A stretch of DNA of 64,000 nt from Erythrobacter sp. JK5. Its GTDB lineage: Bacteria; Pseudomonadota; Alphaproteobacteria; Sphingomonadales; Sphingomonadaceae. Under the pieces are notes generated by a model. The model worked only from the letters and a program-made list of their open reading frames with translations. It made no database searches and was not told where the DNA came from. Positions 7,121-15,794 of this stretch are shown here, piece by piece (the first letter of the stretch is position 1; each line of letters begins with the position of its first letter). A program made the translations under genes and the position numbers. The stretch is from contig NZ_CP073577.1 in NCBI RefSeq assembly GCF_018205975.1, positions 1-64,000 on the forward strand, given 5' to 3'.

Positions 7121-9082
7121 TCACTGGCCTTCCTCCGAAGCAGGCTCCACGACGCACAGCACCGCCTCGACCTGCACCTGCCCGCCTTCGCTGGCGGCAA
7201 GTTCGGTAACGGTCCCGTCGAACGGCGCGGTGAGCGCGTGCTCCATCTTCATCGCCTCGAGCACCATCAACCGCTGGCCCGCAGTGACCGCATCGCCCTC
7301 GGCCACATCGACCGCGATGACCTTGCCCGGCATGGGGGCGAGGATTGCGCCATCGGCGGCGGAGGCGTGCCCGGTGCCGCGTTCGTTGGTAGGAGCCAAC
7401 TCGAATCGGTGTGCAACACCTCCGGAAAGTACCAGCCATTCGTCTCCATACCGGCTCATATCAACCGAATTGGCGTTCAGGATCGGTTCGGTGAGAACTG
7501 CCTCCGTTGCTTCTCCATCAACAAATAGCGGTATTCTCCGGTTTGGTTCCGAGTTCAGCCTAAAACCAAGCATCGTGCTCAACTTTGTACGGGCATCAGG
7601 CCGGAATTCGCGCGAACCATCAGGTCTGTATGCTGGTGACAACATCTGATGGAAAGCCTGTCCCATCAATAGGTTAAGCGCGCCTGCTCTTTTCTCTTCG
7701 TCATCGGGTCGTATCGGCGCGACTAGCCCTTCAAGCTTTCGTTCGATCAAGCCGGTATCTAAATTGCCAGATTCAAAATCAGTGTCTTCGATCGAGCGGA
7801 TCAAAAACTGAGCGTTTGTCTTAACGGGCCAGATTTTTGCTCCTGCCAGCAACCATGTAAGCTGATCGAGCGCATTCTTCCGATCCTTTGCGTGCGCGAT
7901 GACTTTCGCAATCATGGGATCGTAAAATGGCGAGATTTGATCGCCCATCTCGACCGCACTTTCGACGCGTCCCGATCTGCCCGGGCGAAGGTCGAACTTC
8001 TCCAACCGCCCCGTACTCGGCAGAAATCCCTTCACCGGGTCTTCCGCATACAGCCGTGCCTCGATCGCCCAGCCGTTGACGCTCAGCTCCTCCTGCTTGA
8101 GCGGAATCGGCTCGCCGCTCGCGACACGCAGCTGCCACTCGACTAAGTCCACCCCAGTGATCTCCTCCGTCACCGGATGCTCGACCTGAAGCCGCGTGTT
8201 CATCTCCATGAAGAAGATGCGGTCGGCGCGCAGGCCTTCGCTGGCGTCGGCGATGAATTCGATCGTGCCTGCGCCCTCGTAATCGACCGCCTTGGCCGCG
8301 CGCACGGCGGCGGCGCAGATTTCTGCGCGCGTCGCCTCGTCCATGCCGGGGGCGGGAGCTTCCTCGATCACCTTCTGGTGGCGGCGCTGCAAGGAACAGT
8401 CGCGTTCGAACAGGTGGACGACATTGCCGTGGCTGTCGCCGAACACCTGCACCTCGATATGGCGCGGCGAGGTGATCCACTTTTCCAGCAGTACCTCGTC
8501 ATTGCCGAAGCTGGCCTTGGCCTCGCGCCGGCAGCTTTCCAGCGCGGCTCCGAAGTCGGACGCAGCATCGACCTTTCGCATCCCCTTGCCGCCGCCGCCC
8601 GCGACCGCCTTGATGAGTACGGGATAGCCGATCGCCTCGGCCTCTTTGGTGAGCCGCTCGACCGACTGGTCTTCGCCCAGATAGCCCGGCGTCACTGGCA
8701 CGCCAGCGGCGATCATCCGCTCCTTGGCGGCGTCTTTCAGGCCCATTGCGCGGATGCTTTCCGGCTTTGGCCCGACCCAGATCAGCCCGGCGTCGATCAC
8801 CGCCTGCGCGAAGTCGGCGTTCTCGGACAGGAACCCGTAGCCCGGATGGATCGCCTCCGCGCCGGTCTCCTTGGCGGCGGCGATGATCTTCTCGCCGACG
8901 AGATAGCTCTCGGCAGCGGGAGAGGGACCGATATGCACCGCCTCATCCGCCGTGCGGGTGTGCAGCGCCTTGGCATCGGCATCCGAATAGACCGCGACGG
9001 TGGCGATATCCATCGCGCGCGCGGTGCGCATGATGCGACAGGCGATCTCGCCGCGATTGGCGATCAGGAGCTTAGCTATCAT
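7121..9082 (-). CDS. Acyl-CoA carboxylase alpha subunit (biotin carboxylase + biotin carrier)
   Basis: About 653 residues. The N-terminal biotin-carboxylase region opens with KLLIANRGEIACRI, followed by the ATP-grasp loop GGGGKGMRKV, EVQVFGD, ERDCSLQRRHQK and MEMNTRLQVEHPVTE. A linking domain spans about residues 370-570. The C-terminal biotinyl domain has the biotinylated Lys in LEAMKMEHALTAP. It carboxylates its own biotin with ATP and bicarbonate, for transfer by the beta subunit encoded next door. The ATG at 9082 starts the conserved MIAKLLIANRG; the longer upstream extension overlaps the NTF2-like gene and is rejected. The linker region is clearly less GC-rich than the rest. Confidence 0.93.
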   Translation of the reverse strand: MIAKLLIANRGEIACRIMRTARAMDIATVAVYSDADAKALHTRTADEAVHIGPSPAAESYLVGEKIIAAAKETGAEAIHPGYGFLSENADFAQAVIDAGLIWVGPKPESIRAMGLKDAAKERMIAAGVPVTPGYLGEDQSVERLTKEAEAIGYPVLIKAVAGGGGKGMRKVDAASDFGAALESCRREAKASFGNDEVLLEKWITSPRHIEVQVFGDSHGNVVHLFERDCSLQRRHQKVIEEAPAPGMDEATRAEICAAAVRAAKAVDYEGAGTIEFIADASEGLRADRIFFMEMNTRLQVEHPVTEEITGVDLVEWQLRVASGEPIPLKQEELSVNGWAIEARLYAEDPVKGFLPSTGRLEKFDLRPGRSGRVESAVEMGDQISPFYDPMIAKVIAHAKDRKNALDQLTWLLAGAKIWPVKTNAQFLIRSIEDTDFESGNLDTGLIERKLEGLVAPIRPDDEEKRAGALNLLMGQAFHQMLSPAYRPDGSREFRPDARTKLSTMLGFRLNSEPNRRIPLFVDGEATEAVLTEPILNANSVDMSRYGDEWLVLSGGVAHRFELAPTNERGTGHASAADGAILAPMPGKVIAVDVAEGDAVTAGQRLMVLEAMKMEHALTAPFDGTVTELAASEGGQVQVEAVLCVVEPASEEGQ

Positions 9083-9572
9083 CGCCCTCGACCCAGTCTG
9101 CGCCAACCGCCATGCATTCGGACGGCGCAACCATCGTGAAGCTGGTGTTGCCAACCTTCCATTCGCCATCGCGCTTCACGAGGCTCAGCGAGTTGATCCC
9201 GCAATGGGTAAGCGTGCCGTCGGCGGTGAAGGAGTACGGCCCCCAGACCTGCGCCATGTCGCCGTCGACGAGGATGTTCGAGTAGTTCATGACCTCCTCG
9301 TAGTCCGCGGTGCGGGTCTTCCAGCGCTCGACGTGCTCGGCAACCGGCACGATCGCGAGGCGCGGATTGTCCGGATCCATGCGGTCGTGCACGAAGATCA
9401 TGCCCTCGGGCACCATGAGTTCGGTGAGCAGCGTCCGGTCGTCGCTCGAAATCGCATCCATGAAGTCGGTTACGGCTTCGGCGACTGCGTCTTGTTCCGG
9501 CGTGGTGTGATGGTCGGCCAGCGCAGGCGCGGCGAGCGCAAGCGCGGCGGCGCGTATGGGGAGTCCTCTCAT
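9072..9572 (-). CDS. Secreted NTF2-like (DUF4440-type) protein
   Basis: 166 residues beginning with a signal peptide (RAAALALAAPALADHH). The mature part has the layout of SnoaL/DUF4440 NTF2-like domains: a first helix (QDAVAEAVTDFMDAISSDDRTLLTELM), then strands including VWGPYSFTADGTLTHCGINSLSLVKRDG and W-K-VGNTSFT. These are small cone-shaped domains used for binding or simple catalysis; no catalytic set can be assigned. Its 3' end overlaps the alpha-carboxylase start by 11 bases, so it is probably the first gene of that operon, although a periplasmic protein has no obvious role in acyl-CoA carboxylation. Confidence 0.75.
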   Translation of the reverse strand: MRGLPIRAAALALAAPALADHHTTPEQDAVAEAVTDFMDAISSDDRTLLTELMVPEGMIFVHDRMDPDNPRLAIVPVAEHVERWKTRTADYEEVMNYSNILVDGDMAQVWGPYSFTADGTLTHCGINSLSLVKRDGEWKVGNTSFTMVAPSECMAVGADWVEGDDS

Positions 9573-9597
9573 GTCCCGATCGCTAACCCAATTCTTT

Positions 9598-9720
9598 CGT
9601 TATTGCGAGACGAAGTCGGATACGAAGTAGGCCAGAGGCCAACCAATCCATGGACCATTCGGAAGGGTGCAGCGGCTGGACCATGGATTGCCGCGTCGCC
9701 TGCGGCTCCTCGCAATGACG
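9598..9720. repeat. Long palindromic repeat element (about 123 bp)
   Basis: The outer arms CGTTATTGCGAG (9598-9609) and CTCGCAATGACG (9709-9720) are inverted copies with one mismatch. The inner arms CAATCCATGGACC (from 9644) and GGACCATGGATTG (9678-9690) are also inverted copies with one mismatch. The TCATTGCGAG...AATCCA consensus resembles a family of dispersed palindromes I know from many proteobacterial genomes. It lies between crtB (stop at 9722) and the divergent carboxylase operon, and the hairpin could also end crt transcription. Confidence 0.65.
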
Positions 9721-9721
9721 A

Positions 9722-10687
9722 TCAGTTGGAGGGCCTGAAATCCCGGATGCCCCAGGTGATCGGCCCATCCGGATGTTTCTCGCGGTTGATGATCGCCGAG
9801 AGGAACGCGCGCGCGCCATAGAGCGCCTTTTCCCAGCGCGGCACAAAAGTGCGCGAGTTCCACGCTTCGGTCCCGCGCTTCCTCACCTTGCGGCCGATCG
9901 CGCCATAGATGCGCGCGGCGGAGAGCACCGCCCAGCGGCTGCGGAACGGCAGGCGCTCGGCACCGACCCGCGCGGCGGCTTCGTGCTTTTCGACCAGCGC
10001 GACCAGCTTGGCGGCCATGTCCGCCAGTTCCTGACGATGGTGCGGCTTGGTGTGCTGGCCGGGCTCGATATCCTGCTCGACCAGCCAGATCGCGGGAAGG
10101 TAGCAGCGGCCCGCAGCATCGTCCTCGACGATATCCCGTGCGATGTTCGATAGCTGGAACGCCAGCCCCAGGTCGCAGGCGCGGTCGAGCGTGTCCTGAT
10201 CGTCGGGCGAGATGCCCATCACCACCGCCATCATCACCCCGACGGCCCCGGCGACGTGGTAGCAGTAGCGCATCATGTCCGCCTCGGTGCGGGGCCGCCA
10301 GTCCTCGGCATCGAGCGCGAAGCCGGCGATCACGTCTTCGGCCATGGCCGGGGTCAGCCCGCATTCCTTCGCCACCACGCCCAGCGCATCGAACGCCGGG
10401 TCGCCGGTGGGCTCGCCCGCGAACGCTTTGGCTGTGAGTTTGCGGATCAGCGCCAGCCGGTCGTCGAGGTCGGACTGGTCACCCAGCGGTCCGCCTTTGA
10501 CCTGGTTGTCGGCAATATCGTCGCAGCGACGGCACCAGGCGTAGAGCAGCCACGCGCGCTCGCGGGTTTCCTCATCGAACAGGCGCGAGGCGGCGGAAAA
10601 GCTTTGCGAACCTTCCTTGATCGCGCGCCGTGCGTGTTCGACCAGCGCCTCTCGGCGGCTCGGTTGGAGATCGGGTTCAACGCCCAT
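9722..10687 (-). CDS. crtB: Phytoene synthase
   Basis: 321 residues of the squalene/phytoene synthase family, condensing two geranylgeranyl-PP into phytoene at the membrane surface. Both Asp-rich substrate-Mg motifs are present: CRRCDDIADNQ near residue 45 and DIVEDDAAGRCYLP near 170. YCYHVAGAVGVMM is the signature between them. The ATG at 10687 lies 11 bases after the LOG gene stop, inside the carotenoid operon crtY-crtI-LOG-crtB. The frame extends much further upstream, but that extension is the shadow of the LOG gene. Confidence 0.93.
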   Translation of the reverse strand: MGVEPDLQPSRREALVEHARRAIKEGSQSFSAASRLFDEETRERAWLLYAWCRRCDDIADNQVKGGPLGDQSDLDDRLALIRKLTAKAFAGEPTGDPAFDALGVVAKECGLTPAMAEDVIAGFALDAEDWRPRTEADMMRYCYHVAGAVGVMMAVVMGISPDDQDTLDRACDLGLAFQLSNIARDIVEDDAAGRCYLPAIWLVEQDIEPGQHTKPHHRQELADMAAKLVALVEKHEAAARVGAERLPFRSRWAVLSAARIYGAIGRKVRKRGTEAWNSRTFVPRWEKALYGARAFLSAIINREKHPDGPITWGIRDFRPSN

Positions 10688-10698
10688 CGCAGCGCCCG

Positions 10699-11289
10699 CT
10701 ACAGCTCCTCGGCCTTCATCCGGAAGATCGGGGTATGCGGCTGGTAGGCCTGCATCTTCGCGAGCAGTTCGGGCAGCGTGTCGGCGGAGATCAGGATATT
10801 CTGGTGCGCCGGGCGGACGAAGCCGACCTCGGCCATCTTGGCGTTGAACTTCAGCAAATCGTCGAAGAAGCCGAACGCATTGAGCAGCCCGACCGGGTCG
10901 GAGTGATAGCCGAGCTGCGCCCAGCTCATCGCCTCCCACAGCTCGTCCATCGTCCCGACCCCGCCGGGAATGGTGACGAAGCCGTCGGAAAGGTCGGTGA
11001 AGCGCTGCTTGCGCTCGTGCATGCCGGTGACGGTGATAAGCTCGTCGCAGGCGTGATTGGCGACTTCGGAATTGACCAGCGCCTCGGGGATCACCCCGAT
11101 CACCTCGCCGCCCGCATCCTTCGCGCCCTTGGCCACCGCGCCCATCAGCCCGAGCCGCCCGCCGCCATAGACGACCCCGATCCCGCGTGTCGCGAGCCCC
11201 GCGCCGACTTCGGTCGCAAGCTGGAGATAGCGCGGGTCTTCGGGCGTGGCCGATCCGCAGTATACCGCCACCCTTTTCATCTCGGTCAT
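10699..11289 (-). CDS. LOG family (TIGR00730) Rossmann-fold protein
   Basis: 196 residues with the LOG signatures VAVYCGSA at the N-terminus, GGGRLGLMGAVA, and PGGVGTMDELWEAMSWAQLG with the catalytic Glu. Characterised members are cytokinin riboside 5'-monophosphate phosphoribohydrolases that release adenine-type bases from nucleoside monophosphates. The start ATG shares four bases (ATGA) with the crtI stop, and crtB starts 11 bases after its own stop, so it is translationally embedded in the carotenoid operon. No link between LOG activity and carotenoid synthesis is established that I know of; it may only share regulation. Confidence 0.9.
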   Translation of the reverse strand: MTEMKRVAVYCGSATPEDPRYLQLATEVGAGLATRGIGVVYGGGRLGLMGAVAKGAKDAGGEVIGVIPEALVNSEVANHACDELITVTGMHERKQRFTDLSDGFVTIPGGVGTMDELWEAMSWAQLGYHSDPVGLLNAFGFFDDLLKFNAKMAEVGFVRPAHQNILISADTLPELLAKMQAYQPHTPIFRMKAEEL

Positions 11290-12863
11290 GCCGTCTGCTT
11301 AGCGGCCAAATCCTCCAGAACAATCCCCGCCGTGGCCTTCGCGCTGCCAACCACGCCGGGGATGCCAGCGCCCGGATGCGTGCCCGCGCCGACCAGGTAG
11401 AAATTGTCGATCACGTCGTCGCGGTTGTGGCCGCGCAGGTACGCGCTCTGCCACAGCACCGGTTCGAGGCTGAAGGCGCTGCCCATGTGGGCCGAGAGGT
11501 CCTGTTTGAAATCCTTGGGCGCATAGCTGAACTTGGTGACGATCCGGTCGTGGATATCGGGGATCAGCCGGCGTCCGATTTCGTCGAGGATCATCCGTTC
11601 GAGCTGCGGGCCGACTTCGTCCCAGTCGACCGGCATCTTGCCCATATGCGCCACCGGCACCAGCGCGTAGAACGTGCTTTTGCCCTTGGGCGCCATGCTC
11701 GGATCGGTCACGGTCGGGTGGTGCAGGTAGATCGCGAAATCCTCCGGCAGCACGCCGTTCTTGTAGATGTCGTCGAGCAAACCCTTGTAGCGGTTGGCGA
11801 ACAGGATCATGTGATGGGCGATCCCCGGCCAGGTGCCATCCAGCCCGAAATGCACGACGAACAGCGACGGCGAAAAGCTCTTGCGTGCCAGAGACTTGGC
11901 CATTTTCTGCCCGCGTACGCTCTCGCTCAGCAGATCCTTGTAGGAATGCATGATGTCGGCGTTGGAGGCGACCGCGTCGAAGCGCTCTCTCCATCCGCTG
12001 ACCGTCTCGACCTCGGTCGCGCGGGTGCCCATCGTGTGCACCTGCTTCACCGCATCGCCGACGCGCATCGTGCCGCCGAGCCGTTCGAAATGGCGCACCA
12101 TGCCTGCGATCAGCCGGTTGGTGCCGCCGCGTGCCCACCATACGCCGCCGTCCTTTTCCAGCTTGTGGATCAGCGCGTAGATCGAGCTGGTGTTCATCGG
12201 GTTGCCCCCGACCAGCAGCGAATGGAAACTGAACGCCTCGCGCAGTTTCTCGTTCTCGATATAGCTCGACACCATCGAATAGACGCTGCGCCACGCCTGT
12301 TTCTTCACCAGCGCGGGCGCGGCCTTGAGCATCGATTTGAAATCGAGGAACGGCTTGGTGCCGAGCTTGATGTAGCCTTCTTCGTAGACCTCGGCCGAGT
12401 ATTCGAGGAACCGCTGATAGCCGACGACGTCGTCGGGATTGAGCTTGGCGATCTCGGCGTAGAGCTCGTCTTCGTCGTTCGAGTAATCGAAATTCGTGCC
12501 GTCTGGCCAGTTGAGGCGGTAGAACGGCATGACCTTCATCAGCTCGACGTCCTCGGCGATGTTGTGGCCGGTCAGCTGCCACAGTTCCTCGAGGCAAGGC
12601 GGGTCGGTGATGACGGTCGGCCCGGCATCGAAGGTAAAGCCGTCCTTCTCCCAGAAATAGGCCCGCCCGCCCGGCTTGTCGCGCGCCTCGACCACGGTGG
12701 TCGCGATCCCTGCCGATTGCAGCCGGATCGCCAGCGCCATTCCGCCGAAGCCGGCGCCGATGACGCAAGCGCTCTTGCCCACGTATCGTTCGGCGATCTG
12801 GGGATCGATCCCCTTCCCGCGGTTGGCCGGTGGGTCGAGGTCTAGCCTGGCGTCGGCATTCAT
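11286..12863 (-). CDS. crtI: Phytoene desaturase
   Basis: About 525 residues. The FAD-binding fold begins with ACVIGAGFGGMALAIRLQSAG, followed by VVEARDKPGGRAYFWEKDGFTFDAGPTVIT split across its conserved strands. The C-terminal signature is LVGAGTHPGAGIPGVVGSAKATA. CrtI-type enzymes convert colourless phytoene to lycopene in the membrane using FAD. The ATG at 12863 overlaps the crtY stop by four bases (ATGA); the longer upstream frame is a shadow of crtY. The first 30 residues before the FAD motif are hydrophilic. Confidence 0.95.
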   Translation of the reverse strand: MNADARLDLDPPANRGKGIDPQIAERYVGKSACVIGAGFGGMALAIRLQSAGIATTVVEARDKPGGRAYFWEKDGFTFDAGPTVITDPPCLEELWQLTGHNIAEDVELMKVMPFYRLNWPDGTNFDYSNDEDELYAEIAKLNPDDVVGYQRFLEYSAEVYEEGYIKLGTKPFLDFKSMLKAAPALVKKQAWRSVYSMVSSYIENEKLREAFSFHSLLVGGNPMNTSSIYALIHKLEKDGGVWWARGGTNRLIAGMVRHFERLGGTMRVGDAVKQVHTMGTRATEVETVSGWRERFDAVASNADIMHSYKDLLSESVRGQKMAKSLARKSFSPSLFVVHFGLDGTWPGIAHHMILFANRYKGLLDDIYKNGVLPEDFAIYLHHPTVTDPSMAPKGKSTFYALVPVAHMGKMPVDWDEVGPQLERMILDEIGRRLIPDIHDRIVTKFSYAPKDFKQDLSAHMGSAFSLEPVLWQSAYLRGHNRDDVIDNFYLVGAGTHPGAGIPGVVGSAKATAGIVLEDLAAKQTA

Positions 12864-14107
12864 GCCGTGGTCTCCGTCTGTTTGTCTTTGTGCGTCCGCT
12901 GTTCGAGCGGCTCGCCCTGTTTGAAGATCGCGGCGAGCGCACGCGGAATAGATACGGGCGGATTGCCCCATAAGACGCGGACCCGGTCGAACCCGGTGGA
13001 ACGCGCGGCGTAGAATCGTTCGATCAGCCCTTTTTGCAGGCCGTAGAACCTCTGGAAAACGTTCACACGGGCTTCCGGGTCCGCAGCGAAGAAAAGAAAT
13101 CGGCCGAGCAGCCGGTAGTAGCCGGTCCTGCGCCAGTGGCGTCTGGCCCGGTTTTCGATCAGGGCGGCAAGCTGTTCGCCGGTCAGGTCGGCTTCGGCCG
13201 CGATCGTCAGCGCGTTGTCGACCGCGATCGGGATTGTATAGCTGGTGAGCGGATGGACGAAGCCGCCGCGCGCGCCTGCGATCGCGACGCCGGGGATGCG
13301 GACCTCGTCCTGATAGGCGGCGAAATCACCTCCGGTCAGCACCGGCAGCACGCCGCTCTCATGCCCGACGATGGCGCTGTCGGCCCAGCCGTTTTCGCGC
13401 GCATAGCGATCGATCCGCGACGACAGCGCGCCGCGATCGAGCTGCGGATCATCGGCGTAATAGGTGTCCTCGACAAACACATCGTGCGCTCCGAGCGGCA
13501 GCACGTAGACGAAGCGATAGGCCCCGCCATTGCCATGGGGTGCGACCTGATCGACGCTAGCGTCCATGATCACCGGTCGTTCGAGCCCGTGCGCATGATC
13601 GAGCCGCATGTGCCTTCCGAGAAACACCTGCCACCCGCCGCGCAGATGCTTGCTGGTGGTAAAGCTGCGACAGTCGATCACGGTGCGCGCGACAATCCGT
13701 TCCCCCCCGTTTTCGACACCGCCGTCGAGATCGACCCCGCGCACGTCGATCGCCGTCGCCTTGCGCCCCAGATGGAGCATACTGTCGGGCAGAAGCCGGG
13801 TCAGCGCCTCGTGAAAATCGACCGAGGACATCGAGCGATAGCCGGTTGCAAGCGTTCGGGCGTAGGCCGGAAACCGGACCTCGTAACCCTTGTCCCAGCT
13901 GGTCTGGCGGAATTCCTCCATCAAGGCCTTGCCGGCGGCGTCGAGATCGCTTTCGAACCAGCTCCAGCGGTGGTTCCCGCCCAGCGTTTTCCCGCCTTCG
14001 ATCAGCGCGATGCGGAATTCGGGACGCTGGCGATAGACCGCGAGCGCGATCAACCCGCCAGCGAGCCCGCCACCGACGATTGCCAGATCGATCGTGCGCC
14101 CTTCCAT
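12860..14107 (-). CDS. crtY: Lycopene beta-cyclase
   Basis: 415 residues of the CrtY family. The N-terminus has the dinucleotide motif LAIVGGGLAGGLIAL and the cyclase hallmark GGNHRWSWFESDLD. A second conserved part, VAIAGARGGFVHPLTSYTIP, contains the substrate-site region. The enzyme closes the beta rings of lycopene to give beta-carotene. The ATG at 14107 precedes the FAD motif; about 112 bases to the divergent DUF2585 gene presumably hold the operon promoter. As first gene of crtY-crtI-LOG-crtB, it implies beta-carotene or its derivatives as end product; hydroxylase or ketolase genes are not in this window. Confidence 0.93.
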   Translation of the reverse strand: MEGRTIDLAIVGGGLAGGLIALAVYRQRPEFRIALIEGGKTLGGNHRWSWFESDLDAAGKALMEEFRQTSWDKGYEVRFPAYARTLATGYRSMSSVDFHEALTRLLPDSMLHLGRKATAIDVRGVDLDGGVENGGERIVARTVIDCRSFTTSKHLRGGWQVFLGRHMRLDHAHGLERPVIMDASVDQVAPHGNGGAYRFVYVLPLGAHDVFVEDTYYADDPQLDRGALSSRIDRYARENGWADSAIVGHESGVLPVLTGGDFAAYQDEVRIPGVAIAGARGGFVHPLTSYTIPIAVDNALTIAAEADLTGEQLAALIENRARRHWRRTGYYRLLGRFLFFAADPEARVNVFQRFYGLQKGLIERFYAARSTGFDRVRVLWGNPPVSIPRALAAIFKQGEPLEQRTHKDKQTETTA

Positions 14108-14219
14108 GGTGAAGGGCCCTAAGCCAGCGCGGGCGAGGGGGCAATGGCACGCGTCTATCCCCAGCATCGTCGGATCGCACGCTTGCGCGTCAGGCGGCTG
14201 TGATTCATTCCGTTTGCGC

Positions 14220-14813
14220 ATGGGCAGACTGATGCCAGACCGCGTTTCGATCCTCGTATCGTTCGGCATCGCGCTGGCGACGGTGCTGATCCTGCTGGCG
14301 ATGGACCGCCCGCCGATCTGCACCTGCGGCGACGTGAAGCTGTGGCATGGCGATATCAACTCGTCGGGCAACAGCCAGCACATCTCGGACTGGTATACGC
14401 CCAGCCATATCATCCACGGGATGATCTTCTACGCGCTTGGCTGGCTGCTGTTCTGCAAGCGCGGGATCGGCGGCGGATCGGCAACAAGATGGGGAATCAC
14501 GCTGGCCGTGGCGCTGGAGGCCGCATGGGAGATCGCGGAGAACACACCCTTCGTGATCGACCGTTATCGTGCGGTGACGGTCAACTGGGGCTATTCGGGT
14601 GACAGCGTGCTCAATTCCTTCGCCGATCTCGGGTGGATGAGCCTCGGATTCTTTCTCGCGCTGCGATTGCCCGGCAAGGTAACGATCGCGTTGGCGATTT
14701 TGATGGAAATCGTGGTGGCGATGGTCGTCCGCGACAACCTCACGCTCAACGTCATCATGTTGCTGTTTCCGCTGGATTCCATCGCCGAATGGCAGGCGGC
14801 CGGCCACAGTTGA
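14220..14813 (+). CDS. DUF2585 (UPF0314) membrane protein
   Basis: 197 residues with four to five membrane helices and an extracytoplasmic-looking segment containing ICTCGDVKLWHGDINSSGNS and HIIHGMIFYALGW. LEAAWEIAENTPFVIDRYR and GYSGDSVLNSFADLG are the most family-typical parts. These match the alphaproteobacterial DUF2585/UPF0314 family, whose function is unknown; conserved His, Glu and Cys positions could bind metal. The ATG at 14220 and another at 14232 are both possible. It is divergent from the carotenoid operon. Confidence 0.85.
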   Translation: MGRLMPDRVSILVSFGIALATVLILLAMDRPPICTCGDVKLWHGDINSSGNSQHISDWYTPSHIIHGMIFYALGWLLFCKRGIGGGSATRWGITLAVALEAAWEIAENTPFVIDRYRAVTVNWGYSGDSVLNSFADLGWMSLGFFLALRLPGKVTIALAILMEIVVAMVVRDNLTLNVIMLLFPLDSIAEWQAAGHS

Positions 14814-14873
14814 AGGGGAACTGTCCTCTGGTCCGCGGATTGACCTGAGGGACAGGAATCTTCAAGGAGGCTC

Positions 14874-15758
14874 ATGAAACATTTCACTCGCATCGCTGCG
14901 TCGCTCGCGGTCTTTGTCGGCATCCCGGCGGCCGCGCAGGACGACACCGAACCGCCGCCAGGTCCGCCTCCCGGGATCGACATGTCGGATTCGGTGATCG
15001 ACGATACCTGGGTGACGCTGGGTATCGGTGCCGGGCTTGTCCCGAGTTATTCGGGGTCGGACGACACGGTGTTCTTCCCGCTGCCGCTGATTGTCGGGCG
15101 CGTCGGCGGGGTCGGCATTTCTCCCAACGGTCCGGGTCTCAATCTCGATCTGCTGTCGCAGCCACCGGGCCAGGGGCCGCGGGGCACCAGCGTCTCGTTC
15201 GGACCGTCGTTCCGGTTTCGCAACGATCGCGACAACCGGATCAAGGACGACGTGGTGCGCGCCGCCGGTCGGCTCGACACCGCGCTGGAAGTCGGGGTCA
15301 ACGGCGGAGTGAGTTTCCCCGCGATGCTGCACAGCTTCGACAGTCTTTCGCTATCGACCTCGGTGCGCTGGGACGTGCTCGGCGCGCATGAGGGCATGGT
15401 GATCGAGCCGAGCGTGTCGTATTTCACACCGCTGAACCGGGGCTCGGCGCTGCAGCTGGCGCTCAGCGCACAAATCGTCGACGACAATTTTGCCGACTAT
15501 TATTATTCGGTTTCGCCCGATCAGAGCGCAGCAAGCGGTCTCCCGCTGTTCGAAGCGGATGGCGGGCTCAACAGTGCCGGGCTGACGGCGATCGGCACGG
15601 TCGACCTCGACGGCAACCTGCTGAACGGTGGCTGGAACATCTACGCTATCGCCGGCTATTCACGGCTGATGGGCGATGCGAAAGACACGCCGTATACCGC
15701 GATCCGCGGCAGCGCCGATCAGTTCATCGGCGGGATCGGAATCGCCTACACGTTCTGA
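14874..15758 (+). CDS. MipA/OmpV family outer-membrane protein
   Basis: 294 residues. A signal peptide (IAASLAVFVGIPAAAQD) is followed by a short Pro-rich linker and a barrel with alternating strands: GAGLVPSYSGSDD, FPLPLIVGRVG, and the terminal strand GGIGIAYTF ending in Phe. This matches MipA/OmpV proteins, outer-membrane barrels sometimes linked to murein-synthesis complexes or small-molecule entry. AAGGAGG lies seven bases before the ATG. The gene stands alone and converges with the S9 peptidase gene. Confidence 0.88.
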   Translation: MKHFTRIAASLAVFVGIPAAAQDDTEPPPGPPPGIDMSDSVIDDTWVTLGIGAGLVPSYSGSDDTVFFPLPLIVGRVGGVGISPNGPGLNLDLLSQPPGQGPRGTSVSFGPSFRFRNDRDNRIKDDVVRAAGRLDTALEVGVNGGVSFPAMLHSFDSLSLSTSVRWDVLGAHEGMVIEPSVSYFTPLNRGSALQLALSAQIVDDNFADYYYSVSPDQSAASGLPLFEADGGLNSAGLTAIGTVDLDGNLLNGGWNIYAIAGYSRLMGDAKDTPYTAIRGSADQFIGGIGIAYTF

Positions 15759-15794
15759 TCCTGCCCCCGTTCGGCGCGCGCACCACGACAGCCC

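Noticed and set aside
7121..9169. Longer form of the carboxylase alpha subunit starting at 9169
   Set aside because: The extra 29 residues are Arg/Ala-rich and overlap the NTF2-like gene in another frame; the ATG at 9082 starts exactly at the conserved N-terminus.
11187..12845. 552-codon plus-strand frame opposite crtI, and similar frames opposite thiC, dinB and the S9 peptidase
   Set aside because: Composition is His/Arg/Asp-rich antisense translation; the minus- or plus-strand partner has full family motifs.
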